A DNA stretch of 64,000 nt from Thiothrix sp. (GCA_008015155.1 SSFA01000015.1:81665-145664), one strand, 5' to 3'; positions 9,557 through 18,523 are shown, numbered from the stretch's first letter. Numbers and translations: made by a program. The notes: generated by a model not told the origin, from the letters alone.

Positions 9557-11308
9557 GTGAAGAAAAAAACGCTTGGTTTAGTTTTGGTATTAGCGAGTAC
9601 TTATCCTACAGTGACACAAGCTTTAAGCCTTGGGGATATCCAGTTTAGTTCAGGGGTGAACGAGCCATTTAAAGCGCGTATTGAGCTACTACAGGCCACT
9701 CCACAAGAGCTTGCTAAGTTGCAAGTTCATGTCGCGCCTCCCAGTATTTTTGCCCAAGCCCAGTTACAACGCCCTGGGTTTATCGATAGTTTGAAGTTTG
9801 CTCGGTCCATTAGCAAAGGTAAACATTATCTCATCATTAGCTCGTCTGAGCCTATCTCTGTAGCAGACTTCAGTCTTCTGCTTGAAGTTACCAGTCCGAA
9901 AGGAAATTTGCTGAAGCGCTATTCAGTTGCATTAAAAGCGGATAAAGCAGCTAGCCCGCAAGCTGTGGCGCCTTTAAATTTAGTTCAAACCCCAGCGGTA
10001 TTAGCTGCTGAAGAAAATAATGAACTGAATCAACTACCTAGCTCTCAAGTAGAAAACACTACTGATCCAGCCACTGACTTAGAATTAGCAGTTGATGCAC
10101 AGCCACCCATTAATACGGTAGCAGAGATGCCTGCTCCAAACTCAGAGTTTGCGCCGCCTAATAATTTAATACCCGCTGGTTTAGCGGTGGAGCGTTCTGC
10201 CAGAGTGAAACCCAGCACGGCTAAAGTGGCGATTCCTTTACCTAAGCTGAGTTTCAAGTATAAATATCGGGTGCGCAAAAATGATACCATTTTCAGTATT
10301 GCTGAGCGCTTGCCGCTAGCTAACTTAAATTTAGATGAGAAGGTCCTAGCCCTATATGCGCGTAATCCCCAAGCCTTTGTCAATGGTGATTTGACGCAGT
10401 TAAAGCTGGGTTATTTATTACGGACGCCGAAAGCAGTTGGTAAAAAACGTTTTGCAGATCCTAGCCCAGTTCCTACACAGCGTATTAAAAAAGCTCCAAC
10501 ACTTGAACGTGAACGGCCAGCTAAAACTCAAGAGACTCAAGAAAAACGCTTACCAACTGCGGTATCTCCAGTTGGAACTATTTTAGCCAGTGCACCAGCT
10601 ATTATTGATCCACCCCTAGCGCGCGCAGTGCAGGAATTACAATTAGCGTCGCAGCTTAAGCTGAGTGATTTACAAGAGCGTTTAACGCAAGCCCAACAGT
10701 TGTTAGCCACCCGTGCTCAGGAAAATGCTCAGTTGAAAGAGCTGATCCAAGAAAAAAATCGCTTAATGACCCGGCATGAAGAAGACTTAGCTAAACTGCA
10801 AGACCAAGTGAAACTTGCTCAAGAGCAGAGTCAAATGCAAGCGCAAGCAGTGCTGGCGCTAGGCGCTGCCGGCCCTGAAGGGAAGATGGAGGGGAATTTA
10901 GAATCCACCCTAGAATCTTCAGGAGTGTCTGAAGCGAATACTTGGAAAGGCGTCTTGACTTCACCCTTAGTTTGGCAAGCTGGCGGAGCTAGCGCTTTAT
11001 TTTTGCTCTTATTAGGGCTGTGGCAAAAGCGCCGTCATGCTGACAAACTCATGCAACTTCAGGTGCAAAATAGTATTTTGATGCCAGAATTTGATCTTGA
11101 AGTTGAAGATAAAACAGAAGCTAGTTTATTAGACTTTTTATGGGGTGAAGAAGAGTTGGAGCAAGCACGTGAACAACTCCAAAACTTGCGGCACTCAATG
11201 GCGAGCTTGCGCGAACAGAGTCAGCGTTTACAGGCTTATCTGAACCCCACACCTGCACCATTGAATGCTAGGCCGATTACTTCACTACAGGCAAGCTTTC
11301 AACTTTGA
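9557..11308 (+). CDS. fimV: FimV-like inner membrane protein
   Basis: About 583 aa from the GTG at 9557, preceded by GGGGGCAG; the TTG/ATG codons at 9539/9542 are alternatives. A signal peptide ends near TQA before LSLGDIQF, the N-terminal FimV signature (LGDI...SGVNEPFKARIEL). A LysM-like peptidoglycan-binding segment lies near residue 240-295 (YRVRKNDTIFSIAERL), then a Pro/Lys-rich linker, a coiled coil (about 365-430, rich in Gln/Glu), one membrane helix near 475 and a short cytoplasmic tail. FimV proteins organise polar type IV pilus and motility machinery. It is shorter than the 900-residue Pseudomonas form and lacks a clear C-terminal TPR. The 3' end overlaps the convergent gene by 32 nt. 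Confidence 0.85.
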   Translation: MKKKTLGLVLVLASTYPTVTQALSLGDIQFSSGVNEPFKARIELLQATPQELAKLQVHVAPPSIFAQAQLQRPGFIDSLKFARSISKGKHYLIISSSEPISVADFSLLLEVTSPKGNLLKRYSVALKADKAASPQAVAPLNLVQTPAVLAAEENNELNQLPSSQVENTTDPATDLELAVDAQPPINTVAEMPAPNSEFAPPNNLIPAGLAVERSARVKPSTAKVAIPLPKLSFKYKYRVRKNDTIFSIAERLPLANLNLDEKVLALYARNPQAFVNGDLTQLKLGYLLRTPKAVGKKRFADPSPVPTQRIKKAPTLERERPAKTQETQEKRLPTAVSPVGTILASAPAIIDPPLARAVQELQLASQLKLSDLQERLTQAQQLLATRAQENAQLKELIQEKNRLMTRHEEDLAKLQDQVKLAQEQSQMQAQAVLALGAAGPEGKMEGNLESTLESSGVSEANTWKGVLTSPLVWQAGGASALFLLLLGLWQKRRHADKLMQLQVQNSILMPEFDLEVEDKTEASLLDFLWGEEELEQAREQLQNLRHSMASLREQSQRLQAYLNPTPAPLNARPITSLQASFQL

Positions 11309-11867
11309 TGCTGCCATGCTGGCTGGTAAAGCTGAGTTTATAACCTGAGCCATCTTGCTGTTGAGATACACCAGTAATTTGGTGATCTTGGGTATCATAC
11401 AGAGTGACTTTACCATCTTGCTCAATAGCTAGGCGTGCGGTTGATGGGAACCAAGCATAACGTGTTTGGTTCTGTGCGCCGCTCGTGCTAGGGCTACCTA
11501 AATCACTCGGCCACCATTGGTTTGATGAAGAAGAAGGACTCTTTGAGTCGCTAGCAGCCGATGTGCTTTTGGCTGGTTCCGCAGTGGTTTCAATTAATTT
11601 AGAGCCACTCGCTAAAGCGGCTGATAAGTCATTACCCAAATTTTCTACTGTTGATTTCAAGTTTTGATTGAACATATCGCCAATCATACTCATCCCATTT
11701 TGCATCCACTGCCCAAGCCCACCCAGTTCTGGATGATTGAACTGTGCCATACTGCCTTGACCCTTATGCACAGCTTCTAACATGGTTTGAACTGCTGCTG
11801 GCGACAAGTTATAGCGTTGCGCTAATTGATCAACTAGGGCTTGGCCCTCAGGGGTTAATTTAATCAT
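11277..11867 (-). CDS. Conserved protein related to SHOCT-type proteins
   Basis: 196 aa. The first 70 residues (LTPEGQALVDQLAQRY, then AQFNHPELGGLGQWMQ and MIGDMFN) match a widespread family usually annotated as SHOCT domain-containing, and a second block near 125-190 (WWPSDLG, GAQNQTRYAWF, YDTQDHQITGVSQQQ) also fits it. Here the protein stops at LPVVK, and the short C-terminal SHOCT segment itself seems absent. Function is unknown. It is convergent with fimV and overlaps its last 32 nt, so transcripts collide. Confidence 0.75.
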   Translation of the reverse strand: MIKLTPEGQALVDQLAQRYNLSPAAVQTMLEAVHKGQGSMAQFNHPELGGLGQWMQNGMSMIGDMFNQNLKSTVENLGNDLSAALASGSKLIETTAEPAKSTSAASDSKSPSSSSNQWWPSDLGSPSTSGAQNQTRYAWFPSTARLAIEQDGKVTLYDTQDHQITGVSQQQDGSGYKLSFTSQHGSIKVESLPVVK

Positions 11868-12039
11868 TCGTACACTCCAAGATTTTTATACAAGTTCGTT
11901 CTAGCGGTGGTTTTAAGCATAGTAGGTTTTTAAAAGCACTAGAGGAAAGAGTGTCTAGAAAAAGTAATGGAATACAAATCAGCAGATTGTCCTTAATTGA
12001 ACTAAGTTAAAACTTTCATTAATGCAAAGGGGAAGTTGG

Positions 12040-12840
12040 ATGAATTTAAGTAACCGCAGTTTACTTTGGCTCAATATAGGCAGCTTTATTCTAATGATCG
12101 TTCTAAATACAGCGGGTAGCTTCGGCTGGCTTAATGATAGGACTGTAGCTGAAATCAGTGATCGTTATGCGACGCTACTGACGCCAGCGGGTTATGCTTT
12201 TGTCATTTGGACGCTTATTTATCTGCTGTTAATTGGTTTTCTTTGGTATCAGTGGAAAGCACACCGTGAAGGACAGAACGGTGATTCTTTAGAACCTGCC
12301 GGTATTTGGTTTGCCTTAAGTAATCTCTTTAACGGCCTATGGATTGTGGCTTGGTTAAATGATTTTATCGGCGTGGCTATGTTGCTGATGATTGGCTTAT
12401 TGGTTTCTCTATTTCAGCTCGTCATGCGCTTACGTTTAGAGGTCTGGGATGCACCGGTGCGGATTATTATGTTTGTTTGGTGGCCGATCTGTATTTATAT
12501 AGGCTGGATTACGCTAGCAGCTCCTGTGAATTTGGCAGCTTGGTTAAAGTCGGTGTTTGATACACCACCGTTCTTTTCTGGAGAGTTCTGGGCGATTATT
12601 AGTTTGGCTTGCTTGACTACGGTTTATATTGTATGGACACAATGGCGTAATATGCGTGAAGCTTCTTTAGTGGCCGTCTGGGGCTTGGTGGCTATTGCTG
12701 TGCAACAATGGAGTACTAGCTGGGTAGTGGGTTTATTCGCCTTAGCTTGCAGTGCCCTCTTGTTAGCGGTAGCAACTGCCCATGCTTTGAGAAATAAGGC
12801 AACTTGGCCACAAAATAAGCTGAAACGTGGAGAGTTCTAA
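12040..12840 (+). CDS. TspO/MBR-related multi-pass membrane protein
   Basis: About 266 aa with around eight hydrophobic segments and many Trp residues, in the pattern of the extended TspO/tryptophan-rich family (TPAGYAFVIWTLIYLLL near residue 50). The start at ATG 12040 is chosen because AAAGGGGAAG lies 5-14 nt upstream; the in-frame ATG at 12022 has no such site. The ligand is unknown. The dioxygenase gene follows after 23 nt with its own GGAGGA ribosome site, suggesting one operon of three genes. Confidence 0.7.
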   Translation: MNLSNRSLLWLNIGSFILMIVLNTAGSFGWLNDRTVAEISDRYATLLTPAGYAFVIWTLIYLLLIGFLWYQWKAHREGQNGDSLEPAGIWFALSNLFNGLWIVAWLNDFIGVAMLLMIGLLVSLFQLVMRLRLEVWDAPVRIIMFVWWPICIYIGWITLAAPVNLAAWLKSVFDTPPFFSGEFWAIISLACLTTVYIVWTQWRNMREASLVAVWGLVAIAVQQWSTSWVVGLFALACSALLLAVATAHALRNKATWPQNKLKRGEF

Positions 12841-12863
12841 TGCCGTAATCGGAGGAGCACCAC

Positions 12864-13988
12864 ATGGTAAGGTTAGAGGAGCAAGGCTTACGGGTAAGCC
12901 TTGCTGATGGGCAGTTAGCTTATTACAACTATTATTGGCTGCGTGATAATTGCGCGAGTTCTTGGGATGCGGAAACGCAAGAGCGGGTCTACGATATTCT
13001 TGAAGAACCGGATGATTTAAAGCCGAAAACGGCTCAATTGGAAGGCTCGCAACTGGTGATTGAATGGCCGGATGGTCATCAAAGTCGCTATGATTTAGCG
13101 TGGCTAGCACGCTGGCATGCCAAAGATAATCAGCCTTGTCTAGGGCACGGTGATCTTGCCCAACGCCAGCGTCAACCTTGGTACGCTGATCATTATCCCA
13201 AACTCAAACGCTTCAGCTTCCCCGAATTAGTTGCAAATCCTGCTTTAGTTGCGGATTGGACGGAAGCTTTATTGGATGAGGGGATTGCGCTCCTGACCGA
13301 GATGCCGAATAGCAATGAAGGTTTGCAGCAAGCCTGCGAGTTGATTGGTGTGGTGCGTGCTTCCTTCTCCGGTTATACCTTTGATGTACGCACGGAGGCT
13401 AATCCGGTGAATTTAGCGTATACCAATAAAGCTTTGGAGCTGCACACCGATTTGCCGCCGGAAGAATTAGCACCGGGGATTCAATTCCTGCATTGCCGGG
13501 TGAATGATGCGATTGGTGGCGAGAGTTTATTCGTGGATGCCTGTAGTGTGGCGCACGCTTTCCGTCAGCAATATCCGGAGTATTTTAATCTGCTGACCGA
13601 GCTAAAAGTCCCCTTCCGCTATACCACCAACTTTCAAGATGTACGTGCACGCCAAGTGATTATTGAGCTAGATCCACATAATGGCGAAGTGAGTGGCATT
13701 CACTTTAGCCAGCATTTGGCAGATGTGTTTGATTTCCCGCCCGATGTGATGGACGAGTTTTATCCAGCCTTCCGTAAATTCGGGCAGATGCTGCAAGACC
13801 CGCAATATTTAATGCGCTTTCGCTTGAATGCGGGCGAGTGCATTGTGTTTGATAATCATCGTGTGGTGCATGGACGTACTTCCTTTGTGGCAGGCAGTGG
13901 GGCGCGGCATTTACGCGGTTGCTATGTCGATCGGAATGAGCTGCGCAGTACTTATCGCAGTTTACGTGCCCAATACCCCAATGCTTAG
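12864..13988 (+). CDS. Gamma-butyrobetaine hydroxylase-like Fe(II)/2-oxoglutarate dioxygenase
   Basis: 374 aa. An N-terminal DUF971/GBBH-like domain (residues about 1-95) precedes a TauD-type double-stranded beta-helix. The iron facial triad is visible as H194-x-D196 and the distal H336 in HGRTS, and R319/R338 can serve 2-oxoglutarate binding. In animal BBOX1 the N-terminal domain binds zinc through CxCxxC and a His; here the matching stretch is DNCASSW, so only the first Cys remains and the zinc site looks lost. Substrate is probably a trimethylammonium or similar acid, but is not provable. The ribosome site GGAGGAG is strong. The aldolase gene follows 9 nt downstream. Confidence 0.85.
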   Translation: MVRLEEQGLRVSLADGQLAYYNYYWLRDNCASSWDAETQERVYDILEEPDDLKPKTAQLEGSQLVIEWPDGHQSRYDLAWLARWHAKDNQPCLGHGDLAQRQRQPWYADHYPKLKRFSFPELVANPALVADWTEALLDEGIALLTEMPNSNEGLQQACELIGVVRASFSGYTFDVRTEANPVNLAYTNKALELHTDLPPEELAPGIQFLHCRVNDAIGGESLFVDACSVAHAFRQQYPEYFNLLTELKVPFRYTTNFQDVRARQVIIELDPHNGEVSGIHFSQHLADVFDFPPDVMDEFYPAFRKFGQMLQDPQYLMRFRLNAGECIVFDNHRVVHGRTSFVAGSGARHLRGCYVDRNELRSTYRSLRAQYPNA

Positions 13989-13997
13989 GAGCCTCAG

Positions 13998-14741
13998 ATG
14001 AATGCACATCACCATAACTATTGGCAAGAGCGGGTGGATTTGGCAGCGGCGTTTCAATGGACGGCGCACTTAAATATGCACGAAGCGGTCGCTAATCATT
14101 TTTCTTTAGCCGTGAATGCCAGTGGAACACAGTTTTTAATTAATCCTAATCAGAAGCATTTTGCCTTGATTAAAGCCAGCGATTTACTGCTCTTGGATGC
14201 GAATGACCCCAGCACCATGGATCGCCCCGATGCACCTGATCCAACCGCTTGGGGCTTGCATGGCTCAATTCACCGCTTGTGTCCGCAAGCACGTTGTGTG
14301 ATGCATGTGCATTCGATTTATTCCACCGTATTAGCTTGTTTAGCCGATAGCAACTTACCGCCGATTGACCAAAATACCGCGACTTTTTATGAGCGCTATG
14401 TGATTGATCAACAGTTCGGTGGCTTGGCTTTTACTGAAGAAGGCGAGCGTTGCGCGGCTTTATTGAGCGACCCGAAAAAGAAAATCATGATTATGGGCAA
14501 TCATGGCTTGCTGGTGTTGGGGAATAGCGTGGCGGATACCTTCAATCGTTTGTATTACTTCGAGCGGGCTGCTGAAACTTATATTCGCGCTTTGCAAACC
14601 GGCCAGCCCTTACGGGTGTTATCCCATGAAGTAGCAGCGCGCACAGCTAGCGAGCTGGATGATTATCCGGGGCAGGCGGAACGGCATTTCGCGGATATTA
14701 AAACTTTGTTGGAGCGGGCTGGATCGGACTATGCAAGCTGA
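13998..14741 (+). CDS. Class II aldolase/adducin family protein
   Basis: 247 aa with the class II aldolase/adducin fold. Zinc ligands appear as H103-x-H105 in MHVHS and H169 in GNHG. The catalytic Glu of fuculose-phosphate aldolase (SEWRFH) is replaced by Ala in the aligned stretch TAWGLH, which places this in the adducin-like subgroup whose reaction is generally unknown. It is tightly linked to the upstream dioxygenase (9 nt gap), so I infer that it acts on the hydroxylated product, but this is a guess from context. Confidence 0.85.
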   Translation: MNAHHHNYWQERVDLAAAFQWTAHLNMHEAVANHFSLAVNASGTQFLINPNQKHFALIKASDLLLLDANDPSTMDRPDAPDPTAWGLHGSIHRLCPQARCVMHVHSIYSTVLACLADSNLPPIDQNTATFYERYVIDQQFGGLAFTEEGERCAALLSDPKKKIMIMGNHGLLVLGNSVADTFNRLYYFERAAETYIRALQTGQPLRVLSHEVAARTASELDDYPGQAERHFADIKTLLERAGSDYAS

Positions 14742-14746
14742 GCTTA

Positions 14747-15424
14747 TTAATATTCAGTGTCTTTCAAAGGCTCTACAACGGCCTTTGAAATTTGATAGCC
14801 TGCTTGTGCTAGTTTAGTGCCTGCTGTTTCCACAGTGATTACCCCTGAAACTATCACAGGCTCGTAAATTTGTTCCATGCTAATGCTTTTGCCCTCTTGC
14901 GGACGAACGAGGAGGGTTTGATTAACGGGCGGAGGTGGTACATGAATACAAGCGCCAAAATAAGGGACTAATAAGAATTCTTTCACTAGACCCTTTTTTT
15001 CGTCGACCTCTAAGGGCGAAACAAAGCCTTTGATTTGGATAGACTTACCGTTTAAAGCAGGATTAGTCGGGGCTGTATTAAACTCATTTTGCATTTGAGC
15101 CATGAGTTTATCGCCTTCCTCCACATCGTTATCTGTGATTTTGTCTAACATGGGCTGATATTTGCGCATAATATCAGCTAAGCCTTGACCCGGTAGTTCC
15201 AAAGACTCCCAGCTCAAGGTTTCATAAACTGAGTTAGTTTGGCTGGAAGTTGCTGGTTCTGGAGCTGGGGCTACAGTCGTGGGCTGTGCTACTGAACCGA
15301 TGGGTGAGGTTTGCTCAGTTTGTGCACTGGGGCTTGAATTTTGGCTAGTAGGTTCTTTGCTGTCCGCACAAGCACTCAGCACAACACTCAAAGCTAGTAA
15401 GCTCAATAAAGGTCGATGCATCAT
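14747..15424 (-). CDS. DUF3299 lipoprotein, last gene of zinc uptake operon
   Basis: 225 aa starting at the ATG at 15424, which overlaps the permease stop (TAATG), indicating translational coupling. Longer in-frame starts to 15604 lie inside the permease and are rejected. A signal peptide ends in LSAC; a Ser/Thr/Pro/Gln-rich linker follows; the C-terminal half is a DUF3299 domain (IKGFVSPLE, then YFGACIHVPPPP). In Vibrio cholerae a protein of this family sits in the ZrgABCDE zinc uptake operon, whose order this cluster resembles. The single Cys and His in ACIHVPPPP are possible metal ligands. Confidence 0.82.
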   Translation of the reverse strand: MMHRPLLSLLALSVVLSACADSKEPTSQNSSPSAQTEQTSPIGSVAQPTTVAPAPEPATSSQTNSVYETLSWESLELPGQGLADIMRKYQPMLDKITDNDVEEGDKLMAQMQNEFNTAPTNPALNGKSIQIKGFVSPLEVDEKKGLVKEFLLVPYFGACIHVPPPPVNQTLLVRPQEGKSISMEQIYEPVIVSGVITVETAGTKLAQAGYQISKAVVEPLKDTEY

Positions 15425-16683
15425 TAGGTTCGTATCGTTAAGCCATCTTGTAAAGAGCGGCGGTAGGCAATGATTCCAGGCAATAAACTCAAAAGCGCAC
15501 CAAAGCCTGTGACTAAAGCAAGCAGATTGAAACTGTCCAAATCTGGTAACCAAGTGCGTAAATAAAAGCCATATTCGGCAAGAACCCAAGGTCGTGCTCC
15601 CCAAACAAGTAAATAGGCTAGGAACATACCTAGTAAGCAGCCGATTAGGGTTAAAACTAAGGTTTCCAAAATAAATAACACTAGAATATGATAGGGATGC
15701 GCTCCCACAGCACGTAAGATGGCCATTTCGCGCCGCCGTTCATTCAAGGTGGAAAGAATCGTGGTTAACATTCCCACTAAACCGGCGACTACTACAAAAG
15801 CGCTAATAATACGCAGTACGGTTTCAAACATATTTAAGGCTTGCCATAAATCGGCTAAGGCGACGCCTGGCAAAATCGCAAGCAAAGGTTCACGCTTATA
15901 GTCATTGATCTCACGCTGCACTCGAAAGGCTGCAGTTCTTGATTTCAAACCTACTAAAAAGGCAGTAATGAGTTTAGGTTGTAGATTTTTTTGCAAAGCT
16001 TGTTCAGCACTAAGGTTATAGCCATTTACTTTAGTCCCTGCAACCCAATCAAGATGCACAGCTTCTAAGCCTTCTAAAGTAATATGTACAGTGCGATCAA
16101 GCGGTGTACCGGTTGGTTTAAGAATACCCGTGACAGTAAACGGCTTGTCTGCATGTAAGGCAGTGCTGACTTCACTAGTGCCGTGAGCTATGACAATTTT
16201 ATCACCCAGTTTATAGCCTAACTGGCGTGCTACTTCAGCACCCAGCACGGTATCAAAGGCTCCAGCAAACACTTGACCTTGCGCTAATTCCAAAGGGCGT
16301 TTATCGGCAAACCGATAATAGCGGAAATAATCTTGATTGGTTCCCAAGACCCGATAACCTCTGTGCGAGTCGCCTAACGAGAGTGGAATAGTCCAATCAA
16401 TCAGTGGATTGGCAGCTAATTCTTGATACGATTTCCAACTTATATTATTGGTGGCATTGCCGATGCGAAACACACTATATAATAATAATTGTATAGAACC
16501 ACTACGCGCACCAACCACCAAATCGGTACCTGAAATCGTACTCAGAAAACTGATCTTTGCCTCTTTACGAATATAATTTACACCTAATAACAAGGCGACA
16601 CTAATAGCGATAGCTACAATTGTCAGCAGCACCGTTGCCCGTCGATTCCATAAACTTCGCAGAGTTAATTTCAGCAAAACCAT
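15424..16683 (-). CDS. ABC transporter permease, FtsX/MacB type (Zrg-like)
   Basis: 419 aa. One N-terminal membrane helix (about 15-38), a large extracytoplasmic MacB-like domain (about 40-265), then three helices near 280-305, 325-360 and 380-405: the four-helix FtsX/LolE/MacB arrangement. It overlaps the ATPase gene by 13 nt and the DUF3299 gene by 1 nt. Such transporters usually extrude or transmit force rather than import, so direct zinc transport is not established by sequence. Confidence 0.88.
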   Translation of the reverse strand: MVLLKLTLRSLWNRRATVLLTIVAIAISVALLLGVNYIRKEAKISFLSTISGTDLVVGARSGSIQLLLYSVFRIGNATNNISWKSYQELAANPLIDWTIPLSLGDSHRGYRVLGTNQDYFRYYRFADKRPLELAQGQVFAGAFDTVLGAEVARQLGYKLGDKIVIAHGTSEVSTALHADKPFTVTGILKPTGTPLDRTVHITLEGLEAVHLDWVAGTKVNGYNLSAEQALQKNLQPKLITAFLVGLKSRTAAFRVQREINDYKREPLLAILPGVALADLWQALNMFETVLRIISAFVVVAGLVGMLTTILSTLNERRREMAILRAVGAHPYHILVLFILETLVLTLIGCLLGMFLAYLLVWGARPWVLAEYGFYLRTWLPDLDSFNLLALVTGFGALLSLLPGIIAYRRSLQDGLTIRT

Positions 16684-17354
16684 ACTTGATTAACCTGCTG
16701 CAAATCTAAGCTACGCGGAAAATGCTGGGCAATAGAGGGGTCATGACTGACAAAAATAAGGGTGCTGCCTTGAGCTTCTGCTTGGTTGAATAAGAGTTTG
16801 AGGAAACTATCGCGGGTATCAGCGTCGAGGGCTGAAGTGGGTTCATCCGCAATAATCAATTCCGGCTTACCTATCAAAGCGCGTGCAACAGCTACACGTT
16901 GTTGTTGCCCAACACTTAATTGCGTGATGGCAGTGCTGGGGTTTATTTGTGCCAAACCGAGCTGCTCTAAAAGCTGAAGGGCAGTAGCAGCTAACTGACC
17001 TGCTTGCTGCTGTCGACGCTTAGAGAACTTACAGGGGAGCGTCACATTGTCGAGCACCGAAAGATAAGGCAATAAATTGAATTGCTGGAAAATAATTCCT
17101 AGATGGTCAGCGCGAAAACGATCCCGAGCCGCAGTCGAGAGTTGAGTTATATCTTGCCCTAAAACCTGCAAGTGTCCACTAGTGGGTAAAAGTATCCCAG
17201 CTAATAGATTCAATAGAGTCGTTTTACCGCTGCCACTAGATCCACGAATAAATAAATGCTCGCCTTGGGCTAGGCTTAACTCAGGCAGTGCTAAAGTATT
17301 CTTAGGCTGGTTTGCCCAACGAAACTGCAACTCGTTTAGTTCAATCACATTCAT
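16671..17354 (-). CDS. ABC transporter ATP-binding protein (Zrg-like)
   Basis: 227 aa with all nucleotide-binding motifs: Walker A GSSGSGKTT near residue 38, Q-loop FQQFNLL, signature LSVGQQQ near 143, Walker B LIIADEPTSALD and the H-loop VSHD. It is of the MacB/LolD subfamily, matching the FtsX-type permease encoded next. It overlaps the upstream ZrgA-like gene by 4 nt (ATGA) and the permease by 13 nt, so the operon is tightly coupled. Confidence 0.92.
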   Translation of the reverse strand: MNVIELNELQFRWANQPKNTLALPELSLAQGEHLFIRGSSGSGKTTLLNLLAGILLPTSGHLQVLGQDITQLSTAARDRFRADHLGIIFQQFNLLPYLSVLDNVTLPCKFSKRRQQQAGQLAATALQLLEQLGLAQINPSTAITQLSVGQQQRVAVARALIGKPELIIADEPTSALDADTRDSFLKLLFNQAEAQGSTLIFVSHDPSIAQHFPRSLDLQQVNQVWFC

Positions 17355-17980
17355 GGAGCGAATTGGATAGGCTCGTCTTTGACTAGCTGGGTCGCTGAAG
17401 CACCTTTAGCGCTTACCCATTCCACTTTTAAGTTTTTAAAACCACTGAAACGACTAAAGAGTGTTGGTGTAATAGTTTTTAAAGCGTCGGTTTGTTCACA
17501 AGTAAATAGCCAAGTGACCTGAAGGTCTTGATGAGCTTCATTAGTCTCAGTCTGATGTTGATGAGTAGTGGGCTTAGTTGTTTCTGTCTGCTGAGTAGCA
17601 GCTTCATGCTCATCATGGTCGGCAGGTTCAGCTCCTTCAGTCTTTATCTCTGCTGTTTTGAATTTGCATGCGGCGGCTGGCTCAAAGGCAAATAAATCTG
17701 CGCCTGCTGCTAATTGTGCTGAAGCCTCAGCTAGCGTTTTTTTATCTGCTTCTGAATGGGCTTCATGTTCAAAACCAAAAATATTGGCAGCGGGAGAATC
17801 GAGATGAATTTCAAGCGCTTGATCGGCAATCGCAATACTTAAATGAGCTGTACCATGCTCATGAGCACCATGTTCTTCATGCTCAGAGGGTTGCTCAGTC
17901 TGGTCAGTTTGAGCTTGGCTTAAACTAGCCAGAGCTAAACAACTCACAAAGAGTACTACACGCAGAGAAAACATAAGCAT
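17351..17980 (-). CDS. ZrgA-like DUF2796 periplasmic zinc-binding protein
   Basis: 209 aa with a Sec signal peptide (cleavage after SQA) and an exceptional His content: an N-terminal HEEHGAHEHGTAHL stretch and a central Asp/Glu/His-rich loop (about residues 115-150). The DUF2796 core (LSIAIADQALEIHLDSPAANIFGFEHEA) is clear. The family includes V. cholerae ZrgA, which is needed for zinc acquisition. It lies between a Zur/Fur gene and an ABC transporter, and its 5' region carries two candidate operators. Confidence 0.88.
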   Translation of the reverse strand: MLMFSLRVVLFVSCLALASLSQAQTDQTEQPSEHEEHGAHEHGTAHLSIAIADQALEIHLDSPAANIFGFEHEAHSEADKKTLAEASAQLAAGADLFAFEPAAACKFKTAEIKTEGAEPADHDEHEAATQQTETTKPTTHQHQTETNEAHQDLQVTWLFTCEQTDALKTITPTLFSRFSGFKNLKVEWVSAKGASATQLVKDEPIQFAP

Positions 17981-17992
17981 TTATCCTAAAGC

Positions 17993-18007
17993 TGCAATTA
18001 AGTTGCA
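17993..18007. promoter_or_regulatory. Candidate Zur operator 1 (zrgA promoter)
   Basis: TGCAA-TTAAG-TTGCA, a perfect 5-bp-arm dyad with a 5-nt spacer, located 13 nt upstream of the zrgA start. It is one of three copies of the same pattern around the zur gene. Confidence 0.55.
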
Positions 18008-18035
18008 TTTTATTTTAGGATTGACTTAGATAATT

Positions 18036-18050
18036 TGCAACTAAATTGCA
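18036..18050. promoter_or_regulatory. Candidate Zur operator 2 (zrgA promoter)
   Basis: TGCAA-CTAAA-TTGCA, same arms and spacing as site 1, 43 nt away (about four helical turns). It overlaps the last codons of zur. Confidence 0.55.
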
Positions 18051-18481
18051 TTTAAACTAGCACAGGCCGGACAAGTACCTTGAAGTTTTAACTCAATTTC
18101 ATCTAGTTGATAGCCTGGAGGGAGTTTGAAGAGTAGGGCAGGCTGCAAATCTTCTAGGCAAAAAACTTGTGAGCAGTGTTTGCATTGAAAGTGCGCATGT
18201 GGGCTAGTTAATTCAGCTTGTGCCTTATAACGCCAAGCACGGTCATGGCTAGAGATTCGATGGGCAATACCTTGCTCAACTAGCCAGTCTAAGGCGCGAT
18301 AGAGGCTAACACGATCAGCGACTAAGCCAGTTTGTGCGGCTGCTTGTTCTAATTCTTGATGGCTAAGCGCTGTTTGAGTGTTGAGTAATAATTCGAGCAC
18401 GCCTAAGCGGATGGGGGTTACACGTCCATTGACTTGTCGGATAAGTTTTTGTGCTAAAGTTTGCTCAGTATCAGTTTTCAT
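18041..18481 (-). CDS. zur: Fur-family regulator, probable Zur
   Basis: 146 aa with a Fur-type winged helix (residues about 20-85; VSLYRALDWLVEQGI) and a C-terminal dimerisation/metal domain with HAHFQCKHCSQVFC near 93-106 and CPAC near 139. These are the paired CxxC structural zinc site and His/Cys regulatory ligands. The Zur rather than Fur assignment rests on context: the next four genes form a zinc uptake operon. Short TGCAA dyads occur on both sides of the gene, consistent with autoregulation and control of zrgA. Confidence 0.85.
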   Translation of the reverse strand: MKTDTEQTLAQKLIRQVNGRVTPIRLGVLELLLNTQTALSHQELEQAAAQTGLVADRVSLYRALDWLVEQGIAHRISSHDRAWRYKAQAELTSPHAHFQCKHCSQVFCLEDLQPALLFKLPPGYQLDEIELKLQGTCPACASLNAI

Positions 18482-18504
18482 AAAATAGCTTCGCGGGTTT
18501 TATA

Positions 18505-18519
18505 TGCAACTAGTTTGCA
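18505..18519. promoter_or_regulatory. Candidate Zur operator 3 (zur promoter)
   Basis: TGCAA-CTAGT-TTGCA, the same pattern as the two sites before zrgA, 24 nt upstream of the zur start, consistent with autoregulation. Confidence 0.55.
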
Positions 18520-18523
18520 TAAA

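Noticed and set aside
12864..13988. Taurine dioxygenase (TauD)
   Set aside because: The N-terminal GBBH-like domain and HGRTS context favour the gamma-butyrobetaine hydroxylase group; there is no taurine transport gene nearby.
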